Shown here: in pieces, positions 23,619 to 31,855 of the stretch | Layout of the letters: the number at the start of each line of letters is the position of its first letter | Numbering within the stretch: the stretch's first letter is position 1 | NCBI GenBank assembly: GCA_036826475.1 | Contig: DAISWG010000006.1 | Span: 1-64,000, forward strand | Reading direction: 5' to 3' | Length of the DNA stretch: 64,000 nt | DNA from: Miltoncostaea sp036826475 | GTDB taxonomy: Bacteria > Actinomycetota > Thermoleophilia > Miltoncostaeales > Miltoncostaeaceae | Notes under the pieces: generated by a model | Seen by the model: only the letters and a program-made list of their open reading frames with translations | Told to the model about the DNA's origin: nothing | The model's database searches: none | Program-made: the position numbers and the translations under genes

Positions 23619-25015
23619 GCGGCGGGCGGACCACCCTCGTGTGGTTCCGGCGCGACCTGCGCCTGGCCGACCACCCGGGGGTGCGCGCCGCGGCCGACGG
23701 CGGGCGCGCCGCGTTCCTCTTCGTGGTCGACCCCGGGATCCTCGACCGCCGCCACCACGAGGCGCTGCCCCGCCTGCGCTTCCTCCGCGCCGGCCTCGAG
23801 GCACTCGACCGCGACCTGAGGGACCGGGGCTCGGGCCTGATCGTCCGTCACGGACGGCCCGAGACGGTGGTGCCGGAGGTCGCGCACGAGGCGGCGGCCG
23901 ACGTCGTGACGTGGACCCGGGAGGTGTCCCCCCTCGGCCGCGCCCGCGACGACCGGGTGCGGACGGCGCTCGAGGAGGCGGGCATCGGGGTGGAGGTGGT
24001 CGCCGGCGACCAGGTGGCCGAGGTCGAGGACCTGCCGGGGAGCTCCGGCGACGGCTACCTGGTGTTCACGCCGTTCTCCCGGGTCTGGCGGGACCTGCCG
24101 CTGCCCGGGCACGTCGCGGCGCCGTCGGAGCTGCACAGCCCGCGGGTGACCGGGGACGACCTGTCGCGCCTCCCCGCGGGCGATCCGCCCCTGGAGGCCG
24201 GCTGGACGGCGGCGCGCCGCCGGCTGGTGCGGTTCATCAGGGACGGCGGGGCCGACGGCTACGCCGAGGCGCGCGACCTGCCGGGCGAGGACGCCACGTC
24301 GCACCTGTCGGCGTACCTGCGCCTGGGCATGTGCACCGGCCCCCAGATCGGCCGGGCGCTCGGCTTGCCGGGCCGGCTGTCGGCGGGGCGGGAGGCGTTC
24401 TGGCGCCAGATCTGCTGGCGCGAGTTCTACCACCACCACCTGGCCCGCCACCCCGAGGTGCTGCGCACCGCGCTGCGCCCCGAGTTCCGCCGTATCCGCT
24501 GGGAGGACGACGAGGCGGGACTGGCGGCGTGGACGCGCGGCGAGACCGGATTCCCCCTGGTCGACGCGGGGATGCGCCAATTGGCGCAGGACGGGTGGAT
24601 CCACAACCGCGTGCGGATGGTGGTCGCGTCGTTCCTGGTGAAGGACCTCGGCATCGACTGGCGTCGCGGCGAGACGGTCTTCATGCGGGGGCTGGTCGAC
24701 GGCGACCCCGCCAACAACAACGGCGGATGGCAGTGGGTCGCCGGCACCGGCACCGATGCCGCGCCCTACTTCCGGGTCCTCAACCCCGTGCTCCAGAGCC
24801 GCAGGTTCGATCCCGACGGCGTCTACATCCGCCGCTACGTGCCCGAGTTGCGCGACGTCCCCGCCGACCGCATCCACGAACCGTGGCGGATGGACGACGA
24901 CGAGCAGCGGCGGGCCGGATGCCGGATCGGTCGCGACTACCCGGCCCCGCTGGTGGACCACAAGGAGCGCCGCGAGCGGACGCTCGAGCGGTACCGGCGG
25001 GCGCGCGAGGGCTGA
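23615..25015 (+). CDS. phr: Deoxyribodipyrimidine photolyase / cryptochrome family
   Basis: A 466-residue FAD photolyase. The N-terminal antenna domain starts TTLVWFRRDLRLADHPGV (about 5-130). The C-terminal FAD domain (about 200-460) has SHLSAYLRLGM, FWRQICWREFYHHHL, TGFPLVDAGMRQL, WIHNRVRMVVASFLVKDL, the W-x-G-D-x-x-N-N-N-G-G-W-Q-W type block (GDPANNNGGWQWVAGTGTD) and YFRVLNPVLQSRRFDPDG. These are the class I CPD photolyase signatures for light-driven repair of cyclobutane dimers. Asn-Asn-Asn and the Trp pair at the FAD pocket are intact, favouring a repair enzyme over a signalling cryptochrome. GTG 23615 overlaps the SRPBCC stop as GTGA. Confidence 0.93.
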   Translation: MSGGRTTLVWFRRDLRLADHPGVRAAADGGRAAFLFVVDPGILDRRHHEALPRLRFLRAGLEALDRDLRDRGSGLIVRHGRPETVVPEVAHEAAADVVTWTREVSPLGRARDDRVRTALEEAGIGVEVVAGDQVAEVEDLPGSSGDGYLVFTPFSRVWRDLPLPGHVAAPSELHSPRVTGDDLSRLPAGDPPLEAGWTAARRRLVRFIRDGGADGYAEARDLPGEDATSHLSAYLRLGMCTGPQIGRALGLPGRLSAGREAFWRQICWREFYHHHLARHPEVLRTALRPEFRRIRWEDDEAGLAAWTRGETGFPLVDAGMRQLAQDGWIHNRVRMVVASFLVKDLGIDWRRGETVFMRGLVDGDPANNNGGWQWVAGTGTDAAPYFRVLNPVLQSRRFDPDGVYIRRYVPELRDVPADRIHEPWRMDDDEQRRAGCRIGRDYPAPLVDHKERRERTLERYRRAREG

Positions 25016-25030
25016 CCCCCGCGGGTCGGG

Positions 25031-25504
25031 CTACGCGGCCAGCGCGGGGTCGCCGAGCAGGCGCGGCATGTCCAGCAGGACCACCAGACGGCCCTCCAGC
25101 TTGGCGACCGCCTGGAGGTAGTCGCCGTCGCCGGCGCCCTCGGGGGCGGGCTCGCACTGGTCGGCGTCGACGGTCAGGACCTCGCGGACCTCGTCCACCA
25201 CCACCCCCACGACCATCGTCGCCATCTCCACGATGACGATCTTGGCCTCCTCGGGGCGGCCGCCGCCCATGCCGAAGCGGGCGCGGAGGTCGACCACCGG
25301 GATGATCCGGCCGCGGAGGTTGATCACGCCCTCCACGTGGAAGGGGCTCCCCGGGATCGGCCGAGGGGCGCTGTAGCGGATGATCTCCTGCACCAGGGTG
25401 ATCGGGATGCCGTACTCCTCCTCACCGAGGGAGAACACGACCAGCTGGTGCGCGAGGGCCTCGCCCTCGGCCGTCGCCACGCCCGTCTCGTCCACGCCGT
25501 CCAT
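25031..25504 (-). CDS. CheW-like chemotaxis coupling protein
   Basis: A 157-residue CheW-domain protein that would link receptors to a CheA kinase. Seen: HQLVVFSLGEEEYGIPITLVQEIIR, RPIPGSPFHVEGVINLRGRIIPVVDLRARFG (the CheW core with N-L-R-G), IVIVEMATMVVGVVVDEVREVL, and the final KLEGRLVVLLDMPRLL. It is full length for the family. ATG 25504 is chosen for its GGAGG seven bases upstream, against ATG 25555, which has none. No other chemotaxis gene is nearby, so it is an orphan. It is convergent with the photolyase gene and divergent from the thiamine operon. Confidence 0.92.
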   Translation of the reverse strand: MDGVDETGVATAEGEALAHQLVVFSLGEEEYGIPITLVQEIIRYSAPRPIPGSPFHVEGVINLRGRIIPVVDLRARFGMGGGRPEEAKIVIVEMATMVVGVVVDEVREVLTVDADQCEPAPEGAGDGDYLQAVAKLEGRLVVLLDMPRLLGDPALAA

Positions 25505-25593
25505 CCGACCGCCTCCGTCACTGTGAGGGTCCTGACGTGCGTATCGGCGGTCCATCCGCCCGATTGAGCGCGCCGCCCTCCCGGCGCGGCTGC

Positions 25594-25599
25594 TACATT
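25594..25599 (+). promoter_or_regulatory. -10 box (TACATT) of thiamine operon
   Basis: TACATT ends seven bases before the first paired bases of the TPP aptamer, so transcription would begin almost exactly at the riboswitch. Confidence 0.5.
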
Positions 25600-25605
25600 C
25601 GCGTC

Positions 25606-25693
25606 ACCAGGGGAGCTGCCGCAGGGCGGCTGAGAGGAGGCGCAGGCCTCGACCCTCGAACCTGATCTGGGTAATGCCAGCGAAGGGAGACGC
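25606..25693 (+). promoter_or_regulatory. TPP riboswitch (THI element)
   Basis: The conserved blocks of the thiamine pyrophosphate aptamer are present in order: ACCAGGGGAGC at the start, CTGAGA (25630-25635), ACCTGATCTGGGTAATGCCAG (around 25660-25680) and GCGAAGGGA (25680-25688). The AAGGGAG at its 3' end is also the only Shine-Dalgarno for thiL, nine bases before ATG 25699. Ligand binding would therefore be expected to hide the ribosome site, that is, translational control. The operon it heads (thiL and a thiamine-precursor importer) fits repression by TPP. Confidence 0.95.
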
Positions 25694-25698
25694 GCTCC

Positions 25699-26670
25699 AT
25701 GTCGGAGCTCGCGATCATCGAGCGGATCACCGCACGGAACCCGGTCCGGGACGGGACGATCCTCGGCATCGGCGACGACGCCGCGGTGCTCGACCTGGGC
25801 GGCCGCGCCGTGGTGACCCATGACATGCTGGTCGACGGGGTCCACTTCCGGCGCGCGACCACCGGGCTGCGCGACCTGGGCTGGAAGGCGCTCGCCGTGA
25901 ACCTGTCCGACCTGGCGGCGATGGGCGCGGAGCCGGTCGCGGCGCTCGTGGGGCTGGGCCTGCCCACCGGGGCGCTGACCGACGGCGACATCGACGACCT
26001 CTACGCGGGGATGGACGACCTGGCCGGAGCGGTGGGCGTGACGGTTGCGGGGGGCGACGTCACATCCAGCCCCGTCCTGGTGCTCGGTGTGACCGCTCTG
26101 GGGCGCGCGGCGCCGGACGTCGAGCCGGTGCGCCGCTCGGGCGCCCGCCCGGGCGACGCGCTCTGCGTCACCGGCGCCCTCGGCGCGGCGGCCGCGGGCC
26201 TGCGCCTGCTGGACGACCCGCAGCTGCTGCCCGGGCTGGCGGCGCGCGACGCCCTGGTGGCCGCCCACCGGCGCCCGCTGCCGCGCCTGGAGGCGGGGCG
26301 TCGATTGGCGCATGCCGGTGCCACGGCGATGATGGACCTGTCCGACGGACTGGTGCTCGACGCCGGGCGGATGGCGGCGGCGAGCGGCCTGCGGGCGGTG
26401 ATCGACCTGGCGGGCCTCCCCGTCGCGGGCGGCGTGCCGGACGTGGCCGCGGCCCTCGGGCTCGACGTCGCCGACCTCGCGGCCGCCGGCGGTGAGGACT
26501 ACGAGCTGTTGGCGGCGCTCCCCCCCGCCGCGGTCGACGCCTGCCGGGCGGCCCTGGACGTGCCGCTCACGGTCGTCGGGCGCCTGGAGGCGGGCGCCGG
26601 CGTGGCGATCCGCGAGGCCGACGGCGCACCGTGGGAACCGGGTCCCGGCGGCTGGCTGCATGCCGTCTGA
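25699..26670 (+). CDS. thiL: Thiamine-monophosphate kinase
   Basis: ATP-dependent phosphorylation of thiamine monophosphate to the cofactor TPP. The protein has 323 residues. Family motifs: GIGDDAAVLDL (about 24-34), THDMLVDGVHFRR, GWKALAVNLSDLAAMGAEP, TVAGGDVTSS, MMDLSDGLVLDAGRMA and GGEDYELLAALP. The Asp residues of these blocks form the Mg-ATP and TMP sites of the PurM/SelD/ThiL fold. It is the first gene under the TPP riboswitch, and its 3' end overlaps the transporter ATPase gene by 11 bases. The pairing of thiL with an importer suggests salvage feeding the final kinase. Confidence 0.96.
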   Translation: MSELAIIERITARNPVRDGTILGIGDDAAVLDLGGRAVVTHDMLVDGVHFRRATTGLRDLGWKALAVNLSDLAAMGAEPVAALVGLGLPTGALTDGDIDDLYAGMDDLAGAVGVTVAGGDVTSSPVLVLGVTALGRAAPDVEPVRRSGARPGDALCVTGALGAAAAGLRLLDDPQLLPGLAARDALVAAHRRPLPRLEAGRRLAHAGATAMMDLSDGLVLDAGRMAAASGLRAVIDLAGLPVAGGVPDVAAALGLDVADLAAAGGEDYELLAALPPAAVDACRAALDVPLTVVGRLEAGAGVAIREADGAPWEPGPGGWLHAV

Positions 26671-27430
26671 GGCCGCCCCGGCCCTGGAGGCGCGCGGCGT
26701 CACGCTGCGGCTCGGCGACGTCGAGGTGCTCGACCGCGTCGACCTGCGGGTGGCGCCCGGCGAGATCGTCGCGCTGGTGGGGCCCTCCGGGTGCGGCAAG
26801 AGCACGCTGCTGTCGGTGCTCGCCGGCCTGATGGAGCCCGACGCCGGCGAGGTGCTGGTCGATGACCGCGCCGATCCCGCGCGCCTCGGCACGCTGACGC
26901 TGATGCCGCAGCGGGACGCCCTGCTGCCGTGGCGGACCCTCGAGGACAACGTGGCGATGGCCGCGACCCTGGCCGGCGCGCCCGCCCGCGAGGCCGGGCG
27001 GGCGGCGCGGGCGGCCCTCGCCCGGTTCGGCCTGTCGGAGTTCGGCGAGCACTACCCCCACGCCCTCTCCGGCGGCATGCGCCAGCGCGGCGCCCTGGCC
27101 CGGACGCTGCTGTCCGGCGCGCGGACGTGGCTGCTGGACGAGCCGTTCGGCGCACTCGACGCGCTCACCCGCGCCGACCTCCAGGGCGTGCTGGGCGCGA
27201 CGTGGGCCGAGCGCCGGCCCACGGCGGTGCTGGTGACCCACGACCTGGACGAGGCGCTGCTGATCGGCGACCGCGTGCTGGTGGCCGGCCCGCGGCCGAT
27301 GCGGATCGTGGACGAGATCGCGGTCGATCTGCCCCGCCCTCGCAGCCTGGACGACACGGTTGGCCCCGGGTTCGCCGCCCTGCGCGCGCGGCTGATGGGC
27401 GCCCTGCGGGCGTCGGGGGCGCTGGCGTGA
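26660..27430 (+). CDS. ABC transporter ATP-binding protein (thiamine-precursor importer, ThiZ-like)
   Basis: ATPase of 256 residues of the nitrate/sulfonate/taurine/HMP importer group. It has Walker A GPSGCGKST (41-49), a Q-loop in MPQRDALLPWRTLEDNV, signature LSGGMRQRGALARTL, Walker B TWLLDEPFGALDALTR and switch THDLDEALLIGDRV. The L-P-W-x-T motif after the Q-loop and the D-E-A block are typical of this importer group. It is cotranscribed with thiL under TPP control, so its cargo is probably a thiamine pyrimidine precursor. The start ATG 26660 overlaps thiL. Confidence 0.9.
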   Translation: MPSEAAPALEARGVTLRLGDVEVLDRVDLRVAPGEIVALVGPSGCGKSTLLSVLAGLMEPDAGEVLVDDRADPARLGTLTLMPQRDALLPWRTLEDNVAMAATLAGAPAREAGRAARAALARFGLSEFGEHYPHALSGGMRQRGALARTLLSGARTWLLDEPFGALDALTRADLQGVLGATWAERRPTAVLVTHDLDEALLIGDRVLVAGPRPMRIVDEIAVDLPRPRSLDDTVGPGFAALRARLMGALRASGALA

Positions 27431-28260
27431 GCACGGCCGGGCGCCTCGCCACCACCGCCGCCGAGCAGGCGGCCCCCCCACCGCGGTCCCGCCGCTGGGC
27501 GCGCCGGCTGCCGCTGCTGCTGCTGCCCCTCCTCGCCCTGCTGGCCTGGCAGATGGCGATCTGGGTCGCATCGCCGCGGGCATGGCTGCTGCCCTCGCCC
27601 GGGGACGTCGGCGACGTCCTCTGGGACGACCGCGACCGCCTGTGGTTCCACGCCCAGGCCACGATCGCGGAGGCCGCCGTCGGGTTCGCCCTCGCGGCCG
27701 CGATCGGCCTGGGCCTGGCGATCCTGATCACCCGCTCCCGCATCGCCGAGCACACCCTGTACCCGTGGCTGGTGGCGAGCCAGGCCATCCCGATCCTGGC
27801 CGTGGCGCCGCTCGTCGCGATCTGGCTGGACTACGGCGCCGCCCAGGTGATGGTGGCCTTCGTGATCGCGTTCTTCCCGGTCGTCGTGACCGGCGTGGAC
27901 GGGCTGCGGGGCGTCGACCCCGAGCTGGAGCGGGCGGTGCGGACGCTCGGCGCGACGCCGTCGTGGACCTTCCGCCGGGTGACGCTGCCCGCCGCGATGC
28001 CCACGATCTTCTCCGGCCTGCGGATGGCCGCCGTGTTCGCCGTGACCGGGGCGGTGGTGGCCGAGTACGTCGGGGCCGACCGCGGCCTCGGCTACCTGTC
28101 CGAGTTCTCGACCGCGCAGTTCGCGACGGCCCGCAGCTTTGCCGCGATCGTGCTGCTGGCGCTGATCGGGATGGCGTTCTTCGGCCTCGTCGGCCTCGCG
28201 GAGCGCCAGGTCCTCCCCCACCGCCGACGCCCCTCCCGACCCTCCTGGAGACGCCGATGA
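27427..28260 (+). CDS. ABC transporter permease (thiamine-precursor importer, ThiX-like)
   Basis: BPD-type importer permease of 277 residues with about six membrane helices. It has the N-terminal block PSPGDVGDVLWDDRDRLWFHA, the cytoplasmic coupling loop with E-R-A-V-R-T-L-G-A-T (ELERAVRTLGATPSWTFRRV) and VAEYVGADRGLGYLS, all typical of SsuC/TauC/ThiX permeases. GTG 27427 overlaps the ATPase stop as GTGA, and its own stop overlaps the next start as ATGA. It would form the membrane channel for the lipoprotein-delivered substrate. Confidence 0.92.
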   Translation: MSTAGRLATTAAEQAAPPPRSRRWARRLPLLLLPLLALLAWQMAIWVASPRAWLLPSPGDVGDVLWDDRDRLWFHAQATIAEAAVGFALAAAIGLGLAILITRSRIAEHTLYPWLVASQAIPILAVAPLVAIWLDYGAAQVMVAFVIAFFPVVVTGVDGLRGVDPELERAVRTLGATPSWTFRRVTLPAAMPTIFSGLRMAAVFAVTGAVVAEYVGADRGLGYLSEFSTAQFATARSFAAIVLLALIGMAFFGLVGLAERQVLPHRRRPSRPSWRRR

Positions 28261-29258
28261 CCCCGAGACGCGCCATCGCCCTGATCATCGCCGCCGTCGC
28301 TGCGCTGGCCGTCGTCGCCGGCTGCGGCGGCGATGACGGCGGCGGGGAGCCCGGGCAGCAGTCCGCCCGCCTCATCCTCGACTGGTTCCCCAACACCGAT
28401 CACGCCGGGATCTACGGGGCGATCGACGAGGGCTTCTTCGAGGACGAGGGCGTGACCGTGGATCCGGAGGTGCCGAGCGACCCGGCGGCGGCGCTGAAGC
28501 GGGTGGCCGCCGGACGGGCCGAGTTCGCGATCTCCTACGAGCCCGAGGTGCTGATCGCGCGGTCGGAGGGGGTCCCGGTGGTCGCGGTCGGCGCGATCGT
28601 GACGCGCCCGCTGAACGCGGTGATCTACCGGACCGACCGCATCTCGGGGCCGGACGACCTGGAGGGCACGACGGTCGGCGCGGCGGGGCTGCCGTCGGAT
28701 CGACCCCTCCTGGACGCCGTCGTCCGCGACGGGGGCGGCGACCCGGCGACGGTCACGGTGAAGAACGTGGGCTTCAACCTGAGCCCGGCGCTCGCCGCAG
28801 GCAAGGTCGATGCGGTGATCGGCGCGTACTGGAACATCGAGCTGGTCGACCTGGAGCGGCAGGGCCAGCCGGTCGCGGCCCTGAAGCTCGACGAGCACGG
28901 CGTGCCGACGTACGACGAGCTGGTGGTGGTCACCAGCGACACGGTGGCGCGGGACCGGCCGGAGCTGGTGCGGGCGTTCCTGCGCGGGCTCCAGAAGGGG
29001 CAGGACTGGGCGGCCACCGACCAGTCGGGCGCCGTCGAGCACCTGCTGGACGCGAACAAGGACCTGGACGAGGCCACGGTGGAGGCCCAGCTGCGGGAGA
29101 CGGCGCCGGTGCTCTCCCCGTCCGACGTGCCGACCCTCGCCGTCGACCCCGCCCAGTGGGCGGCGTTCGCCGCGTGGATGACGGCGAACGGCCTCATCAC
29201 CAAGCCGATCGACGCATCCACCGCCGTGACCGACCGCTTCCTGCCGGAGGACCGCTGA
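28257..29258 (+). CDS. NMT1/THI5-like substrate-binding lipoprotein (ThiY-like)
   Basis: Solute-binding lipoprotein of 333 residues. The lipobox is AVVAGCGG with Cys23. The mature domain begins RLILDWFPNTDHAGIYGAIDEGFFEDEGV, the diagnostic start of the NMT1/THI5 family, which binds formylaminopyrimidine or hydroxymethylpyrimidine-type precursors. It also has EFAISYEPEVLIARSEGVPVVAV and GKVDAVIGAYWNIE. The TPP riboswitch and thiL in the same operon support a thiamine-precursor cargo. The exact ligand (HMP, FAMP or riboflavin, as in RibY) cannot be decided by eye. It is the last gene, with a hairpin immediately downstream. Confidence 0.9.
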   Translation: MTPRRAIALIIAAVAALAVVAGCGGDDGGGEPGQQSARLILDWFPNTDHAGIYGAIDEGFFEDEGVTVDPEVPSDPAAALKRVAAGRAEFAISYEPEVLIARSEGVPVVAVGAIVTRPLNAVIYRTDRISGPDDLEGTTVGAAGLPSDRPLLDAVVRDGGGDPATVTVKNVGFNLSPALAAGKVDAVIGAYWNIELVDLERQGQPVAALKLDEHGVPTYDELVVVTSDTVARDRPELVRAFLRGLQKGQDWAATDQSGAVEHLLDANKDLDEATVEAQLRETAPVLSPSDVPTLAVDPAQWAAFAAWMTANGLITKPIDASTAVTDRFLPEDR

Positions 29259-29260
29259 CC

Positions 29261-29285
29261 CGCCGCCCGATGCGACCGGGCGGCG
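29261..29285. terminator. Hairpin between thiamine operon and pilin gene
   Basis: CGCCGCCC (29261-29268) and GGGCGGCG (29278-29285) around a 9-base loop, sitting between two convergent stop codons. Confidence 0.6.
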
Positions 29286-29292
29286 GCGCCGT

Positions 29293-29727
29293 CTACCAGG
29301 TGCAGCCCGGGCCGCAGGTCCGCGTGATCGTGGGGATCGAGTTGGCGTCCTTCACGAGGACGAAGGTCTGACCGCTGGGGGTCGTGGTGGTGAGGGTGTA
29401 GCCGGCGTCGCTGAGGGCGGACACCGAGACCGCATTCGCGCCGGTGGTCGCGCCGGCGCCGGCCTGCCAGGCGATGTTCGGCTCCACCGCGTGGAGCGTG
29501 GCCGGCGTGATCGCGATGTAGCCGACGTCCACCGACGCCGACTCGACCGCGCTGGCCCCGGTGCGCAGCAGCGACTGCGCGGCGCCGCCCTGGGCCTTCT
29601 CCTGCTGGCCGAGGACCGCCGGGATGAGGACGGCTGCCAGCAGCCCGACGATGACGGTGACCATCAGCACCTCGACGAACGTCACGCCCTGCTGGGCGGT
29701 GCGGCTTCCTGCCAGGCTGCGCTTCAT
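29293..29727 (-). CDS. Type IV pilin-like prepilin (pseudopilin)
   Basis: A 144-residue prepilin. The leader is short and basic (MKRSLAGSRTAQQG) and ends at a prepilin-peptidase site G-V-T-F-V-E, with Glu at position +5. It is followed by the hydrophobic assembly helix VLMVTVIVGLLAAVLIP. The small globular tail has a C-terminal disulphide-like CGPGC loop. ATG 29727 has GGAGG eight bases upstream. No prepilin peptidase, assembly ATPase or platform protein is in the window, so it is an orphan here and must use machinery encoded elsewhere. It could be a major pilin or a minor pseudopilin. Confidence 0.85.
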   Translation of the reverse strand: MKRSLAGSRTAQQGVTFVEVLMVTVIVGLLAAVLIPAVLGQQEKAQGGAAQSLLRTGASAVESASVDVGYIAITPATLHAVEPNIAWQAGAGATTGANAVSVSALSDAGYTLTTTTPSGQTFVLVKDANSIPTITRTCGPGCTW

Positions 29728-29903
29728 CGCTCGGACCTCCGTGTCGCGTCTCACTCGTCCCGTCCTGCACGATCACCGTACGGCCGGCGTCGCCCCCGGC
29801 CACCGGTCCCTCGGACGGGGCGCCGCCCCCCGGTGGTATGGGACCCGGACCCCCGGGGACCGTCGGACGACCATCTCCCCCCGGCTCCGGGGCGTCCCAG
29901 GGG

Positions 29904-31736
29904 TCAGGCGGGGACGGGACCGAGGGGGTCGAGCCTGCGGGCGGCGGGCCGGGGACCGAGGAGGGCGGCCAGCTCGTCGCGCTCCAATGCCTCGGACTCC
30001 AGGAGGGCGTCGGCGGAGCGATGGAGGAGCCCGCGGTTCCGCTCGAGGAGGCCGGTCGCGGTCGCGAAGGCGTCCTCGAGGAGGGCGCGGGTGGCCCGCT
30101 CGGTGCGCTCCGCCGTCTCGGCGACGTCGGCGCCGGGGAGGCCGATCGCCAGGCTCGCGCTGGTGGTGGGCGCCCCCATGCCCAGCTCCCCCACCATCCG
30201 GCGGGCGAGGGCGGCGGCGCGGCTGAGGTCGTCGGCGGCGCCGCTCGTGAACTCGCCGAACACCATCTCCTCCGCCGCCCGGCCGGCCATCATCATCGCC
30301 AGGCGCTCCACGCACTCCTGCCGCGTCGCCAGGAACTTGTCCTCCGCCGGCAGCGCGATCGTGACGCCCAGCGCCTGGCCCTGCGGGATCACCGTCACCC
30401 GCTCCACCGGGTCGCAGAGGGGGCTCATGTGCCCGACGATCGCGTGGCCCATCTCGTGGTAGGCCACCAGCAGCCGCTCGTCGTCCGACAGCAGCCGGCC
30501 GCGGCGCTCGGGGCCGGCGGCGAGTCGCATGAGGGCCCTGCGGAAATGCGGGAGCGAGAGCTCGTCGGCGCCCCCGCGCGCCGCCTCGAACGACGCCTCG
30601 TTGCACAGGGCGGCGAGGTCGGCGCCCGCCATGCCCACCGTGAACGCCGCGATCGCCGCCGAATCGGTCCCCCGGGCGAGCGGACGGCCGCGCAGGTGGA
30701 CGTCGAGGATCTCCCGCCGCGCCTCCCGGCCCGGCAGCCCGACCGCGATCTTCCGGTCGAAACGGCCCGAGCGGACGAGGGCCGGGTCGAGGTCGGCCAA
30801 ACGGTTCGTCGACGCCAGCACCACCACCGGGTTCTGCACGTCGTTCGCGAAGCCGTCCATCTCCGCGAGCAGCTGGTCGAGCGTCTGCTCCCGCTCGCCC
30901 GCGGAGGCATGGCCGGTCCGGCGACCGCCGACCGCGTCGATCTCGTCGATGTAGACCACCGCCGGGGCCGCCTTGCGCGCCGCGGCGAAGAGCGCGCGCA
31001 CGCGCTTCGAGCCGAGCCCCGAGTACACCTCGACGAACTCCGAGGCGGAGGCGCTGAAGAACGGCACGCCGGCCTCGCCGGCGACGGCGCGCGCGAGCAG
31101 GGTCTTCCCGGTGCCCGGGGGGCCGTGCAGGATGATGCCGCGGGGCAGCGTCGCGCCGACCCGCTCGAACCGCTCCGGCTCGCGCAGCACCTCGGCGATC
31201 TCCGCGACCTCGTCGCGGATCTCGTCGATGCCCGCCACGTCGGCGAACCGGATCGGCGACCTCACCGCCCGCACCTGCTGCTTGAAGCGGGCGCCGCCCG
31301 CCATGCGCAGCGCCAGGGCCGACACGATCACCAGTCCCGCCAGGAGGATGAGGGGACCCCACGTCTGCACCCAGCCCTCGATGTCGACGCCGCCGCCCCC
31401 GGCGGGTGCGGCCGCGGGCTCGGTGGCCGGCTGGGCCACGCGCAGCGGCACGCCGCCCTGGCGCGCCGCCTCGATGACCCGTTCGATCAGCGATGCGGGG
31501 AGCGCCGTGACGCGCTCGGTCCCCTTCAGCGTGACCGTGAGGGTGGTGGCGCCGGGCGTGGCCTCCAGGGTCGCGGACGTCGCCGCCCCCGACTCGAGCA
31601 TGTCGAGCGCCGTCGACAGCGGGATCGGGGTGGGCTGCGCCGCCGCCGGCTCCGCCGCCGCGTGCCCGGCGATCGCGTTCATCGCCGCCACGACGGCCGC
31701 GAGCACGATCACGAATCTCAGCGTGCGCCACACCAT
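29904..31736 (-). CDS. ftsH: FtsH-family ATP-dependent zinc metalloprotease
   Basis: Membrane-anchored AAA+ protease of 610 residues. It has two membrane helices (about 4-22 and 127-146) flanking a small periplasmic domain. The AAA domain has Walker A GPPGTGKT (205-212), Walker B VVYIDEID (260-267), the SRH with Arg322 and Arg325, and the M41 zinc site HEMGH (427-431). Family consensus is HEAGH. The pore-loop segment reads FVEVYSGLG instead of the usual F-V-E-M-F-V-G-V-G. Together with the long Ala/Pro-rich periplasmic spacer (102-118), this suggests a divergent paralogue rather than the main housekeeping FtsH. ATG 31736 has GGGAGG seven bases upstream. No tilS or hpt neighbour is present. 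Confidence 0.93.
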   Translation of the reverse strand: MVWRTLRFVIVLAAVVAAMNAIAGHAAAEPAAAQPTPIPLSTALDMLESGAATSATLEATPGATTLTVTLKGTERVTALPASLIERVIEAARQGGVPLRVAQPATEPAAAPAGGGGVDIEGWVQTWGPLILLAGLVIVSALALRMAGGARFKQQVRAVRSPIRFADVAGIDEIRDEVAEIAEVLREPERFERVGATLPRGIILHGPPGTGKTLLARAVAGEAGVPFFSASASEFVEVYSGLGSKRVRALFAAARKAAPAVVYIDEIDAVGGRRTGHASAGEREQTLDQLLAEMDGFANDVQNPVVVLASTNRLADLDPALVRSGRFDRKIAVGLPGREARREILDVHLRGRPLARGTDSAAIAAFTVGMAGADLAALCNEASFEAARGGADELSLPHFRRALMRLAAGPERRGRLLSDDERLLVAYHEMGHAIVGHMSPLCDPVERVTVIPQGQALGVTIALPAEDKFLATRQECVERLAMMMAGRAAEEMVFGEFTSGAADDLSRAAALARRMVGELGMGAPTTSASLAIGLPGADVAETAERTERATRALLEDAFATATGLLERNRGLLHRSADALLESEALERDELAALLGPRPAARRLDPLGPVPA

Positions 31737-31842
31737 GCTCCGACCTCCCCGTCGTCCTGACGGCATCCAGGAAAGCGCGTGGCGCCCCGCCCCGGTACCG
31801 ACGCTCGGACGGCCACGGAGCCCCCCGTCCGGCGGGGGCCGG

Positions 31843-31848
31843 TACCAT
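31843..31848 (+). promoter_or_regulatory. -10 box (TACCAT) of zincin-nitroreductase unit
   Basis: TACCAT, seven bases, then GTG 31856. Leaderless pattern. Confidence 0.5.
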
Positions 31849-31855
31849 CGGTCCC

